Of a stretch of DNA of 64,000 nucleotides, positions 10,069-19,838 are shown one piece after another. Source of the DNA: Shewanella psychrophila (GTDB lineage Bacteria > Pseudomonadota > Gammaproteobacteria > Enterobacterales > Shewanellaceae); the NCBI RefSeq assembly GCF_002005305.1, contig NZ_CP014782.1:1798001-1862000 (forward strand), read 5' to 3'. The position numbers and the translations under genes are program-made. The notes beneath the pieces were generated by a model. The model saw nothing but the letters and a program-made list of their open reading frames with translations, made no database searches and was not told the origin of the DNA. Position 1 is the stretch's first letter. Each line of letters starts with the position of its first letter.

Positions 10069-11080
10069 CTGATTTTCCTTGTTTCTTTTTCATGGAACCA
10101 TGGATCTTGTCCATAATATCCGATTCAAATCTTGTGGGTAGCTTGGCATCAACCGCAAGATACCACCAGTTATCTTTTGCAAAATCGCGACACTTAACTG
10201 CATCTTTTTCTGTCATCAATATAGGGTGTTCGCCCGCCACTTGGATCAGTGCATCTAAGGTAAACTTCTGATGATCATCAAATCCATGTGTCTTGAGGAC
10301 AGTATGCCCTTGCTCAGCTAAGGTTTTGAAGAAACGTTGAGGGTTGCCAATTCCAGCAATGGCCACAACGGGAGTCTTCTCAAATATATGCTTGGAAGAT
10401 GGCGATACTGGAAATATGCCTTGAGGCTGGAGCTCCATCTTAAACTCATTCCTCAGCGCCTGACCGTTAACTAAAATAAAATCAACAGACTGAGCCCGCC
10501 AGCTCCCCTCTCTTAGAGGGCCCGAAGGTAATAGCATGCCGTTACCTAATCTGCGTTCACCATCGAGAATAAGTAATTCTATGTCACGCCTGAGTCGATA
10601 GTGTTGCAGACCATCATCGCTGATGATCACATTGACATCCGTATCGGCAAGTAACTTTTCAGCCGCCTTCACTCTATCAGTCCCTATCACCATAGGTACG
10701 CTAGTTCTGGCGACTATCATGGCAGGTTCATCCCCCACCTCCGATGCAAGCATCTGCGGTTCGACTCTCTTTACACCTTCAAATTTAACCCCGTAGCCAC
10801 GACTGATCACGCCAGGTTTAAATCCATTTTTTCTAAGTAGGTCTATGAGGTAAATAACTGTAGGCGTTTTTCCGCTCCCTCCCACGGTGATATTACCGAC
10901 TATGATCACAGGCACAGGAAGGTCATGACTCTGTTTCAGACCCATCTTAAACAGCCATCGCCTGATACTACTCATCAGTAAAAAGAGTAAGGCCAATGGC
11001 AATAAAAGATACTTAAGCAGCCTAAAGACCGGATGGGCATCCTTGCTCGGATACCAAAGTTTATTGACGAACGCTTGCAT
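10058..11080 (-). CDS. lpxK: Tetraacyldisaccharide 4'-kinase LpxK
   Basis: Phosphorylates the 4' position of the lipid A disaccharide at the inner face of the inner membrane. 340 residues, the usual length. An N-terminal membrane anchor (LLLPLALLFLLMS, about 26-40) is followed by a P-loop GNITVGGSGKTPT near 60-70. ISDDGLQHYRL and LILDGERRLGNG carry the family catalytic Asp residues. It sits 3 bases after msbA and overlaps ycaR, the classical lipid A export/assembly arrangement. Confidence 0.96.
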   Translation of the reverse strand: MQAFVNKLWYPSKDAHPVFRLLKYLLLPLALLFLLMSSIRRWLFKMGLKQSHDLPVPVIIVGNITVGGSGKTPTVIYLIDLLRKNGFKPGVISRGYGVKFEGVKRVEPQMLASEVGDEPAMIVARTSVPMVIGTDRVKAAEKLLADTDVNVIISDDGLQHYRLRRDIELLILDGERRLGNGMLLPSGPLREGSWRAQSVDFILVNGQALRNEFKMELQPQGIFPVSPSSKHIFEKTPVVAIAGIGNPQRFFKTLAEQGHTVLKTHGFDDHQKFTLDALIQVAGEHPILMTEKDAVKCRDFAKDNWWYLAVDAKLPTRFESDIMDKIHGSMKKKQGKSDGV

Positions 11081-11083
11081 GGC

Positions 11084-12904
11084 TTAACTGCTAAACTGCA
11101 TTTTATACAAGTTAGCGTATACGCCATCCTGAGCGAGCAAAGATTGATGATCGCCACGCTCAACTACCTCACCGTGATCTATCACCAAAATGTGATCCGC
11201 AGATTCAATAGTCGACAGTCTATGAGCAATGACTATCGAAGTTCGGTTATGACGCAAGTTATCCAGTCCAAGTTGAATGGCTTTCTCTGACTCGGTATCT
11301 AGCGCCGAGGTTGCCTCATCGAGTATGAGTACAGGTGAATTACGCAAGATAGCCCGAGCAATGGCGATTCTTTGTCTCTGACCACCAGAGAGTAAGACAC
11401 CATTCTCCCCCACTTGCGTATCGAGCCCTTCAGGCAGTAACTCGATAAACTCCATGGCATGTGCCAGCGTTGCCGCCTCTATAATCTGCTCTTGAGTCAC
11501 TTCCCCCGGGTAGGCGTAAGCGATGTTATTACCTATGGTATCGTTAAACAGTGTGACTTGCTGCGAAACCAGTGCAACTTGACTGCGAAGATTCTTGAGA
11601 GCAAATTCATCTATGTTGACCCCATCGAGCTTAATACTTCCCTCTTCGAGACCAGTATAGAAACGGGTCACTAGACTCGCTATCGTCGACTTACCCGAAC
11701 CAGACCGTCCGACTAAGGCTATGGTCTGGCCCTGTTTGACTGAAAAGTCGACTTTACTCAGCGCAAGCTTCTCTTGATTTGGGTAGCGAAAGCTCACCTG
11801 ATTAAAACTAAGCTCACCTTTTACGCGATCGACTTTATAGGTGCCAGCATCGACTTCGGGTTTAGTATCTAAGAGTTCAAACACTGTTGTACAAGCGGCA
11901 ATACCTCGCTGAAATTCAGCATTGACACGAGTCAGACTCTTAATTGGCTGTAGCATGGCGAGCATGGCACCGAGAATCGTGGCGAATGTTCCCGCCGTTA
12001 GCTCCTCTTGCATCCCCTCGAAACTCGCAGCATACAGAACGAAAGCGAGAGCGAAAGAACCTATCACCATAACCAGAGGTTGGCTAATGGATTGCGTCAG
12101 AGCCAGTTTCATATTTTGGTATCGATTTTGCTCATTAACCAAAGCGAAACGCTCAGATTCGGCTTCCTGTCCGCCAAATGCCAACACATTTTTATGGCCT
12201 TTAATCATTTGCTCAGTCGCCGCGGTCACCCCCCCCATCGCGGCTTGTATTCGTTTAGAGACCTTGCGAAAACGTTTACTAACGATAGAGATGATTAAAC
12301 CTATGATAGGGCCGATGACCAAAATACAAAGGGATAGCTTCCATGAATAGAAGAACATGATAGCAAGCATGCCAACCACAGTAATGCTGTCTCTGACTAT
12401 GGTGATCAGCGCGCTACCTGTAGCACGCGCTATCTGCTCGGTATCATAGGTGACTCGGGAAATGAGATTACCTGAGTTCTCTCTGTCTATATAACTCACT
12501 GGAAGGGTGAGGTAATGCTCGAACACTTCTTGACGCATGTCCAAAATAAGGCGTGCACTCATGAAAGAGATACAGTAAGTAGACAGGAAATTAGCCAATC
12601 CACGCAGGCTAAAAAGAACAACAACCACAATGGGAGCCATCAGCAATACATCACTGGATGCGCCAAAACCTTCACTTGTGCCAAGATCAATACTGGCGAC
12701 ACCCGGTGATGAAGTGGCTTGACTTACCTGACCGCCGAAGCCGCCATCGATAAAGGGTTTAATCACGGCGATGAAGGTGGCATCGACTGCGGCATACATG
12801 AATAAGCCAAGGACTGCGAAGCCAAACACGACTTTCAATGGTTTTATATAACCCATTAGGCGCTTAAATACAGTCCAGACTTCTTGATTTGAAGAGTGTG
12901 TCAT
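11084..12904 (-). CDS. msbA: Lipid A/LPS flippase ABC transporter MsbA
   Basis: Homodimeric ABC exporter that flips lipid A-core across the inner membrane. 606 residues with an N-terminal six-helix domain followed by an ATPase domain: Walker A LVGRSGSGKST about 400, signature LLSGGQRQR about 505, Walker B LILDEATSALD about 530 and an H-loop in IAHRLST. The neighbours comEC (upstream), lpxK and ycaR (downstream) match the conserved gammaproteobacterial operon. Confidence 0.95.
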   Translation of the reverse strand: MTHSSNQEVWTVFKRLMGYIKPLKVVFGFAVLGLFMYAAVDATFIAVIKPFIDGGFGGQVSQATSSPGVASIDLGTSEGFGASSDVLLMAPIVVVVLFSLRGLANFLSTYCISFMSARLILDMRQEVFEHYLTLPVSYIDRENSGNLISRVTYDTEQIARATGSALITIVRDSITVVGMLAIMFFYSWKLSLCILVIGPIIGLIISIVSKRFRKVSKRIQAAMGGVTAATEQMIKGHKNVLAFGGQEAESERFALVNEQNRYQNMKLALTQSISQPLVMVIGSFALAFVLYAASFEGMQEELTAGTFATILGAMLAMLQPIKSLTRVNAEFQRGIAACTTVFELLDTKPEVDAGTYKVDRVKGELSFNQVSFRYPNQEKLALSKVDFSVKQGQTIALVGRSGSGKSTIASLVTRFYTGLEEGSIKLDGVNIDEFALKNLRSQVALVSQQVTLFNDTIGNNIAYAYPGEVTQEQIIEAATLAHAMEFIELLPEGLDTQVGENGVLLSGGQRQRIAIARAILRNSPVLILDEATSALDTESEKAIQLGLDNLRHNRTSIVIAHRLSTIESADHILVIDHGEVVERGDHQSLLAQDGVYANLYKMQFSS

Positions 12905-12937
12905 TAACGAGTCTATTCATAATTCAAAAAAGGCATT

Positions 12938-15241
12938 CTACTCTGTATTGTTATTCTCACCAAACCTAAACAAGCTGTTGTACCAAAAAGGCGCCAGATC
13001 GCCGCGGTAAGTACTGACACGTCGTTCATCATGGCGAAAAAGCACACTGATCTGGCCTTCACTCCCAGTCACCAACACCTGTGCCCCCTTCGACAAGTAG
13101 CGCTCGACAACCTCTTTCTTAGGAAAACCATAACGATTATTGAATCCAGCAGGGATCAGGACCAGCTTTGGAGAGACACTATTAATAAAAGCAGAAGTGG
13201 AAGAGGTCCGGCTACCATGATGAGGAACCACTAACACTTCACTAGACAAGGTTTTCTGGCTGTCCAAAAGTAAAACCTCTCCCTCTTTCTCAACATCACC
13301 GGATAACATCAACTGATGTTTAACATCACTCACCCTCAACACACAAGAGCCATTATTTCCATCTTTGGGGATCTCTGGTGCCAATATTTCTAGCTTAAGT
13401 CCCTGCCAGAGAATAGATTTAGGTCTGCAATCAAGCTGCGAATACTCAGAGATATCAGTGATCACTCGAGCATCGGGAAAGCTATTCACTAAAAGCTTAG
13501 CGCCGCCCGCATGATCGTTGTCACTGTGACTTATCACCAGATAATCGACAGTATCTAGGCCTCTGTATCTTAGAAATGGGAGAATAACCCTCTCGGCATA
13601 ACTGAAGTTAATACCATAGGCAGCACCTGTGTCATATATTAAAACCTTACCAGACTTCTCTATCACAGCGCTGAGCCCCTGCCCCACATCCAATAGATGT
13701 AATCGCCACTCGCTTCGGGCTGGAGTGTCTAGCCCAAACAAGACGCTCAGCAGCAGTGGCATGCATAAGATTATTGAGATAAATCGCCATCTATTCTGTG
13801 AAACCCGAAATAATAGGAACAGCCCCAATATAAAAAAAATGAGGCAAGCTATGGTCTGACCCGAAATGCTCACCCATGCACCTGGTAAAGACTCAATCAT
13901 GCTAAACCCCTGGCTCATGGGCACTAAACTCAGGTCTACTAAAGTAAAAACCTGAGTCAATTCCACGGAAAAAATGTGTCCACCAGCCCATATTAAGAAG
14001 CATAAGAATGAAAGTGGAATAACCACCAGACTAAACCAAGGGACCATAATAAGGTTAAAGATCAGTCCATAAGCTGAAATCCCCCCAAAGAGTAATGCCT
14101 GTATCAGGCCTAATCCCAGGCTTAAACGCCACTGTACAGACCAGAACATGGCGAGCTTATTTTTCATATTCAGTCGAAATCCGTTTTCGGCTTCATGGCT
14201 CGATGACTCCCTTGTCCATTTAGATAGCGTAAAGAAAATGATCCCAAGAGCTGAAAACGACAGCCAAAATCCGGCACTCATGCAACTCAAAGGGTCCAGA
14301 AGCAGAATAAGAAAAAGAGCATAAAGCAGACGTTCCCAAGGAGAGGAGAAACGTTTCATCAGCCCCATAGTAAGCAAGAGGAGCAACATGATGAGGGCAC
14401 GTTGTGTCGGCAGGGAAAATCCTGCAAGGTAAGCGTAAGAAATAGCGGCGACTGCTGATAACAGCCCCGCTATCAAAATGTTTTTCCGACTTTGGCTAGG
14501 CTTAAAACGTGTCAGTGAGAATAGCGTTAGAAAAAATACCCAAGTGGTGACCACTGAAAGGTGTAAGCCAGAGATGGCAATCAGATGCCCTGAGCCTGAG
14601 ACTCTTAATGATCGCCACCTTTCACTATCAATCAAGCTCTTATCCCCGAGCAAGAGCGCTAACATGAGATCACCATGAGTAAAAAGTGATAATTCAGGTT
14701 TTAACCTATTAATAATCCTGCTTCGAAGGGACACCGCCCCTTCTAACTTAGTGCCTGACTTCACGTTCCCTTTCATCACTATATGCCGACTCAGGAAACT
14801 TCGTTGCTGATTGTAACCCCCTTGGTTTAGTACACTGGTGATGGGCTTTGGCTTTACCACCCACTCCCATTGCTCTCCAATCGCCAATTTTGGGGCTTGC
14901 TTCCAACTCAGTCTTAGCACTTTTGATAAAAAAAACTCACTTTTTAAATTCGATTGGCGAATATCCATACTAAGCCAGTCGCCGTTTGAACCAACTAGTG
15001 ATATGATTTCGCCCCTCACGATGATGTTTTGTACTGTGTTCGGTGGTTCATCAACCAATAAGAGTTGAACAAAAAGTGAAATCCACCCGACGGCGAGTAG
15101 TACTCCGGCAATGACAGGAGTTCGTTTCAGCAGCATGATACCGGCGACGACTGAGCCTATGTATACTGGAGTTGACGGTAACACCGGCCACAAGAGACTG
15201 GATAAAATGCTAATGCTAAAGCCAAACATAAATCGATTCAT
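12938..15241 (-). CDS. comEC: ComEC/Rec2 DNA-uptake channel protein
   Basis: Inner-membrane channel for transformation DNA uptake. About 767 residues: N-terminal helices and a DUF4131-like OB segment, the competence membrane domain (GSGHLIAISGLHLSV is the hallmark), many TM helices, then a C-terminal MBL-fold nuclease-like domain with SHSDNDHAGG near 575. The start is placed at the ATG at 15241 (MNRFMFGFS). The longer ORF reaching 15289 would overlap the divergent DUF2062 gene and no ribosome site supports it. Neither candidate start has a clear Shine-Dalgarno. First gene of the msbA operon, 33 bases upstream of msbA. Confidence 0.9.
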   Translation of the reverse strand: MNRFMFGFSISILSSLLWPVLPSTPVYIGSVVAGIMLLKRTPVIAGVLLAVGWISLFVQLLLVDEPPNTVQNIIVRGEIISLVGSNGDWLSMDIRQSNLKSEFFLSKVLRLSWKQAPKLAIGEQWEWVVKPKPITSVLNQGGYNQQRSFLSRHIVMKGNVKSGTKLEGAVSLRSRIINRLKPELSLFTHGDLMLALLLGDKSLIDSERWRSLRVSGSGHLIAISGLHLSVVTTWVFFLTLFSLTRFKPSQSRKNILIAGLLSAVAAISYAYLAGFSLPTQRALIMLLLLLTMGLMKRFSSPWERLLYALFLILLLDPLSCMSAGFWLSFSALGIIFFTLSKWTRESSSHEAENGFRLNMKNKLAMFWSVQWRLSLGLGLIQALLFGGISAYGLIFNLIMVPWFSLVVIPLSFLCFLIWAGGHIFSVELTQVFTLVDLSLVPMSQGFSMIESLPGAWVSISGQTIACLIFFILGLFLLFRVSQNRWRFISIILCMPLLLSVLFGLDTPARSEWRLHLLDVGQGLSAVIEKSGKVLIYDTGAAYGINFSYAERVILPFLRYRGLDTVDYLVISHSDNDHAGGAKLLVNSFPDARVITDISEYSQLDCRPKSILWQGLKLEILAPEIPKDGNNGSCVLRVSDVKHQLMLSGDVEKEGEVLLLDSQKTLSSEVLVVPHHGSRTSSTSAFINSVSPKLVLIPAGFNNRYGFPKKEVVERYLSKGAQVLVTGSEGQISVLFRHDERRVSTYRGDLAPFWYNSLFRFGENNNTE

Positions 15242-15272
15242 ACTGAATAAGTTAAGACAGTAATTGCAATCT

Positions 15273-15779
15273 ATGCCAAAAAAATTCATCGAAAAGTTTA
15301 TGCCTAAACCCGAGACTCTGCGGAATCACAAACACTTGCAGATGTTCGGAAAGCTGTTACATAAAGAGAATCTGTGGGCACTCAATCGTCGCTCGGCCCC
15401 GGCAGCCTTTGCCATCGGTCTCTTTGTTGCCTGGATCCCCATGCCATTTCAAATGGTACTGGCTGCGGCTCTCGCCATTGTTTTCAATTGTAACTTACCC
15501 ATAGCTGTCGCACTGGTGTGGATAACCAATCCGGTTACTATGCCCTTCATGTTCTATGCAGCCTACATGTTAGGAGCCAAGATACTCAGTCATCCGCCCC
15601 AAGAATTTGCATTTGAAGCAACCTGGCGATGGGTAGAAGCCTCTGTATTTACCATAGGCCCGCCCTTCATATTAGGTTGCTTGGTATTAGGAACCGTGTT
15701 TGCCTTAATTGGCTATTTCCTGATCAAGACACTATGGAGATATTCCATCTTGCTCAAGTGGAAGAGCAGAAACAGTTAA
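15273..15779 (+). CDS. DUF2062 small membrane protein
   Basis: 168 residues from MPKKFIEKF; a slightly longer start at 15264 is also possible. DUF2062 proteins have a basic N-terminus followed by two or three TM helices. Here the hydrophobic stretches are about 55-110 (AFAIGLFVAWIPMPFQMVLAA) and near the C-terminus. Function unknown; in Gammaproteobacteria it commonly neighbours comEC/msbA, which suggests an envelope role (inference). It diverges from comEC with only about 30 bases between starts. Confidence 0.85.
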   Translation: MPKKFIEKFMPKPETLRNHKHLQMFGKLLHKENLWALNRRSAPAAFAIGLFVAWIPMPFQMVLAAALAIVFNCNLPIAVALVWITNPVTMPFMFYAAYMLGAKILSHPPQEFAFEATWRWVEASVFTIGPPFILGCLVLGTVFALIGYFLIKTLWRYSILLKWKSRNS

Positions 15780-15823
15780 GCAGTTTGAAGTGAAGATTAA
15801 AATGGTGAGAGACGGCCCAGTCA

Positions 15824-16366
15824 TCAAGCCTTTAGATCTAGAGTAGAATTCATCCAAGCGTTCAAATTGACAATTTCTCTGCCCATAACACTCGCTTCAT
15901 GGGCAGCTAACTTCACCATTTCAGCTTCACTGCACCAAGTTTTGGCTCCTACATATTGAAAATACACAGATTTTATCACACCATCGAAGATAAACTTGGA
16001 TCTGTTCAAGTGAAAATCTGAGGTCACCAGAACTGCCGACGATATCTTATATTTATCCAATATAGCCTTTGACAGGCTCGCATCTTCGAAAGTGAAACGG
16101 CTCTCCACCAGGGCTAAGAATCGGTCATCAGGCACGCCTAAACTCATCAAGTAACGTTTACAATAGAGGGCATGTGGATGCTCAGTGCGATTGAAGTGAT
16201 CACCATAGCCTCCGGTACAGATAAAATTCAATGACCTGTCATCATTGAACCGAGTAAAAGCGGCATCGCATCGGGAAAGAGCGAAATGAGAAAGGTTTCC
16301 CTCATCATCATTGGGTGCGCCCAAAATGATAATCACAGTGGGCGGCTTATTAACCAACAAACTCAA
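15824..16366 (-). CDS. YdcF/SanA-like DUF218 protein
   Basis: 180-residue soluble DUF218 protein. Family motifs are visible: an N-terminal strand VIIILGAPNDDEGN, TGGYGDH near 50, ESRFTFEDA near 88 and VTSDFHLNRS near 113. Members such as YdcF, SanA and ElyC are linked to envelope metabolism, but the biochemical role is undefined. Its start overlaps the lolE stop by 4 bases (ATGA), so it is the last gene of the lol operon, an unusual appendage. Confidence 0.8.
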   Translation of the reverse strand: MSLLVNKPPTVIIILGAPNDDEGNLSHFALSRCDAAFTRFNDDRSLNFICTGGYGDHFNRTEHPHALYCKRYLMSLGVPDDRFLALVESRFTFEDASLSKAILDKYKISSAVLVTSDFHLNRSKFIFDGVIKSVYFQYVGAKTWCSEAEMVKLAAHEASVMGREIVNLNAWMNSTLDLKA

Positions 16367-17622
16367 CGACCTGCTAGCGCCATTGCTGGCTGAGTTTTAC
16401 TGGCCTTCCAGGCTGGATAGATTGTCGCTAAGAGCGACATAGTAAAGGCGAGTACTAGCACAGTAAACACATCTGATAAGTTCAGCTGCGAAGGCAGGAA
16501 ATCGATAAAATAGACATCAGCCGACAGTAATTTTATTCCTAGAATATTTTCTATGCCTTTGGCTATACGACTTAAATTTTCTGCCATGATAATCCCAAAC
16601 ACACCGCCCAATATGCAACCTAAGACGCCGTTAAGGGCCCCCTGAACGATAAAAATCATCATGATAGAGGCCCGCTTCATGCCCATGGTCAATAATATTG
16701 CTATTTCGGACTGCTTGTCGCGTACCGCCATCACCAGAGTCGACACTATGTTGAAACAGGCCACCGCAATAACCAGGGCAAGTACCAAATACATAACGAC
16801 TCTGACTAACTGAATATCCTGATAGAGGTTACCTTGTGTCCGTGTCCAATCACTGAGGTAGAGGTATTGGTCTTGGCTATAGCCAAGCTCTCTGATCAAC
16901 CTGGGCGCTTCAAATACCTGATCAACCTTAATTCTGACCCCAGATACCCCTTGCCCCATGCCCAGGATAGAAGACGCATATTTCATAGGAATATAGGCAG
17001 TAGTCAGATCCAGCTCACCTCCGAGTTCAAACACCCCCGCCACCACGAAGCGATGGCTCTTAGCCGAAGTAATCCTTTTACTATCTCGACTCTGATGGGA
17101 GACATCTGGCATATAGAGACTCAGAGAGTCTCCGACACTCAGATCTAGGCTATCGGCCAGCCCCTTGCCAAGCACGATATTATTTTCATCGCCTCTGGCT
17201 AATTTCGACCAGGTCTTCTTAGACATAAAGTCAGAAATAACAGATACCTTCTGCTCTTGTTCTGTGTCTATGCCTAAGACACTCAAACCTTGGAATCCAC
17301 CAGGTTTCTGCACCAAGCCCTGCAGTCGTATGAAAGGCGCCGAAGCCAATATGCCCGGGATCTTCTCGGCGTCATCGGCAATTTTCTGCCAATGACGAAT
17401 GGGTTCGTTCACCCCAGTAAGCTCGCCATGGGCCACCACGCCGAGTAATCGGTTCTCTAATTCTCGCTCAAAACCATTCATTGCCGACAACACCACGATT
17501 AGCACGGCGACACCTAAGGCTATCCCCGCGGTGGACGCAAAGGAGATAAAGCTGATGAAACTATTGGATTGACGAGCGAGATAGAAACGCCATCCCACCC
17601 AAATTGACAATAAACGACTCAT
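16363..17622 (-). CDS. lolE: Lipoprotein-releasing ABC transporter permease LolE
   Basis: Permease of the LolCDE complex, which extracts outer-membrane lipoproteins from the inner membrane and hands them to LolA. 419 residues, with one N-terminal TM helix (about 22-45), a large periplasmic domain, and three C-terminal helices of the FtsX/MacB fold (about 275-410). The N-terminus keeps the family FYLARQSNSFISFISFAST start. It lies third in the lolC-lolD-lolE order. The ATG is preceded not directly by lolD but by an 80-bp degenerate duplicate of its own 5' end. Confidence 0.93.
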   Translation of the reverse strand: MSRLLSIWVGWRFYLARQSNSFISFISFASTAGIALGVAVLIVVLSAMNGFERELENRLLGVVAHGELTGVNEPIRHWQKIADDAEKIPGILASAPFIRLQGLVQKPGGFQGLSVLGIDTEQEQKVSVISDFMSKKTWSKLARGDENNIVLGKGLADSLDLSVGDSLSLYMPDVSHQSRDSKRITSAKSHRFVVAGVFELGGELDLTTAYIPMKYASSILGMGQGVSGVRIKVDQVFEAPRLIRELGYSQDQYLYLSDWTRTQGNLYQDIQLVRVVMYLVLALVIAVACFNIVSTLVMAVRDKQSEIAILLTMGMKRASIMMIFIVQGALNGVLGCILGGVFGIIMAENLSRIAKGIENILGIKLLSADVYFIDFLPSQLNLSDVFTVLVLAFTMSLLATIYPAWKASKTQPAMALAGR

Positions 17623-17714
17623 GAAGCCTCACTTGTGAAGTGATCAGATTGACGAGCTAGATAGAAGCCCCTTCCCACACACAACGACAATAAACAACTC
17701 ATGAAGCCTCACTT
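17567..17714. repeat. Imperfect 80-bp-period tandem duplication
   Basis: Copies 17567-17634 and 17647-17714 share blocks such as GATTGACGAGC, GACAATAAAC and CTCATGAAGCCTCACTT at a constant offset of 80 bases, with scattered substitutions. They carry the lolE start region twice. Confidence 0.85.
17619..17702 (-). pseudogene. Duplicated relic of the lolE 5' end: 27-codon ORF
   Basis: This open frame starts MSCLLSLCVGRGFYLARQSD, clearly related to the LolE start MSRLLSIWVGWRFYLARQSN, and ends in SEAS plus stop, the same ending as LolD. Its ATG overlaps the lolD TGA and its TGA overlaps the lolE ATG, so both junctions are ATGA. The simplest reading is a tandem duplication across the lolD/lolE junction that stayed in coupling register and has since diverged. 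Whether the short peptide does anything is unknown. Confidence 0.75.
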
Positions 17715-18409
17715 CCGAGGTTATCTATGTCTAAAGCGCCCAAGTAACCATCTTTCATGTGTAACTGTCTGTCCATTCTGGATGCTAACTTACTATCATG
17801 GGTCACGACGACAAATGCCGTACCTAACTGAGTTGCCAATTCCTGGATCAACTCATAAACCGCCTCGCCGCTGGCGGCATCCAGATTACCCGTAGGCTCG
17901 TCGGCTAACACAAGTTTAGGCTTATTGATCAATGCTCTGGCAATGGCAGTACGCTGACGTTCACCACCAGACATCTCCGATGGAGTGTGGTCTAGCCTAT
18001 GAGCTAAGCCCACTCGCTCGAGGAGCACCTTAGCATCTTGGTGCGCCTGTTCTCGTTTTACCCCATGAATGAGTGCTGGCATGGCAACGTTCTCCAATGC
18101 GGTAAATTCCGGTAACAGGTGGTGAAACTGATAAATGAAACCTAGATCTTGATTGCGTATATCCGATTGACGCCGACTCGATAATGCATAAAGGTCTTCT
18201 CCTAACATAGTTACGCTACCGCTTGTAGGACAGTCTAAGGTCCCCATTATGTGCAGTAATGTACTTTTACCCGAACCAGACGTACCTACAATAGCCAACT
18301 GCTCGCCTTTAAATACCTGTAGATCTACCTCGTTAAGCACTTGAGTATCGACGCTGCCCTCTTGGTAGCGCTTAGTCACACCTTTTACTTCCAGTAATAA
18401 CTCTTGCAT
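17699..18409 (-). CDS. lolD: Lipoprotein-releasing ABC ATPase LolD
   Basis: ATPase of LolCDE, 236 residues. Walker A VGTSGSGKST about 42, Q-loop in GFIYQFHHLLPEF (the LLPEFTALENV segment is typical of LolD/MacB-type), signature MSGGERQR about 144, Walker B LVLADEPTGNLD about 165, and an H-loop in VVVTHD. It sits between the two permeases, about 100 bases after lolC. Its stop overlaps the ATG of the duplicated lolE relic. Confidence 0.95.
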   Translation of the reverse strand: MQELLLEVKGVTKRYQEGSVDTQVLNEVDLQVFKGEQLAIVGTSGSGKSTLLHIMGTLDCPTSGSVTMLGEDLYALSSRRQSDIRNQDLGFIYQFHHLLPEFTALENVAMPALIHGVKREQAHQDAKVLLERVGLAHRLDHTPSEMSGGERQRTAIARALINKPKLVLADEPTGNLDAASGEAVYELIQELATQLGTAFVVVTHDSKLASRMDRQLHMKDGYLGALDIDNLGSEAS

Positions 18410-18508
18410 CTTTTTAGCTCTTCAATTCATTAATTCTTCAATTCATTCAAGCCACGTCATTGACCACGTAGCATCTAAGATGCCTTAAATCTAACATCCA
18501 TAATGTAT

Positions 18509-19741
18509 CTATTCATACCTCAGAGCATTGGCCGGCTGTACCCCTGCAGCTCTCATGGCAGGGTAGACGGTAGCAAAAAATGAGATGAGTAAAGTGCCTA
18601 AGACTATCAGACTCATCTGACTCCATTCCAGTTGCACTGGCAGAGACTGACCCGCCCCCAGCACAGAAATACCAAAGGTATTTAAAATGATATTGAGGTT
18701 CAATGTGATTGCTATGCCAACGAACAGGCCGCAAACGAGTCCTATGATGGCATTGAGTGATCCTTGGATCATAAATATACCCATCACATCAGATGTCATC
18801 AGGCCCTGAGTTTTTAGCACGGCGACATCGGCTGTCTTATCAACCACCATCATCACCAGAGCCGACACGATATTAAATGAAGCGACGGCAATAATGAGAC
18901 TCAACATAAGAGACATCATATTCTTTTCCATCTTAACCGCACCAAAAAGATGACCATAGGAATCACGCCAGTCCGAGGTTGTGACCTTTAAATTGTCTTT
19001 GCTAAATTCAGCTATCACATCTGTGCTCAAATTAGCGGCGTTGAAGGGATCATCGAGGTAGAATCTCAGATGCTTCACCTCACCAGGCTTTTGCCGCATC
19101 AGTCTCTGGGCATCTTCATAATGAACATAAGCCAGATTCGCGTCCACTTGAGAGCCCATCTCAAACACACCGGCGACCACAAAATTTCTCTGACTCGGCA
19201 CCGGACCTAAAGGAGAATAGATGACACCCTCGCCGCTCAATAGCCTCACCTTGTCACCCGTTGACACATCCAGGCGCCTCGCAAGCAATGAACCTAAGAC
19301 GATGCGGTATTTACCCGCTTCGAGCTGCTCGAAACTGCCATTAAAACTGCGCTGCATAGTGGCTAAGAGATCATGTTCAAAGTCAGGGTATATACCATAA
19401 ACCTGAATTGCACTTATGTTACTACTGGACTGGATCATGGCTTGATTAGAGATACTGGGCGTAACACCAATAACACCGGGGATCTCGCTTAATTCTGCAA
19501 TCTTATTCTGCCAATGCTCGATAGGCGCTTGGGAATGCACAGTCAATTGAGGCACGGCGCCCAATATTCGCTGTTTCAATTGACCTTCGAGTCCGTTCAT
19601 CACTGAACTGACAATAATCAGTGCCGCCACGCCGAGTAAAATGCCTGAAACCGCAAAGAAAGTGATGAAAGAGGCGAAGCCATTAGCCTTTCTTGCACGC
19701 CAATAACGAAAACCTATATGTGAAGATAACGCGAGATTCAT
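18509..19741 (-). CDS. lolC: Lipoprotein-releasing ABC transporter permease LolC
   Basis: First gene of the lol operon, 410 residues. One TM helix near 25-48, a periplasmic domain that in E. coli LolC docks LolA, and three C-terminal FtsX-type helices (SLMLSLIIAVASFNIVSALV and following). Homologous to LolE but assigned LolC by operon order and the FRYWRARKANGFASFITF start. Diverges from the PilZ gene. Confidence 0.92.
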   Translation of the reverse strand: MNLALSSHIGFRYWRARKANGFASFITFFAVSGILLGVAALIIVSSVMNGLEGQLKQRILGAVPQLTVHSQAPIEHWQNKIAELSEIPGVIGVTPSISNQAMIQSSSNISAIQVYGIYPDFEHDLLATMQRSFNGSFEQLEAGKYRIVLGSLLARRLDVSTGDKVRLLSGEGVIYSPLGPVPSQRNFVVAGVFEMGSQVDANLAYVHYEDAQRLMRQKPGEVKHLRFYLDDPFNAANLSTDVIAEFSKDNLKVTTSDWRDSYGHLFGAVKMEKNMMSLMLSLIIAVASFNIVSALVMMVVDKTADVAVLKTQGLMTSDVMGIFMIQGSLNAIIGLVCGLFVGIAITLNLNIILNTFGISVLGAGQSLPVQLEWSQMSLIVLGTLLISFFATVYPAMRAAGVQPANALRYE

Positions 19742-19838
19742 AGTGTCCTACAGGCCCAATAAATAATCAGCCTTGCTAAATCATTAAGATGCGCACGATA
19801 ATAGGGGTAATAGCTATATAAAAACAAGAGGAAATCCC

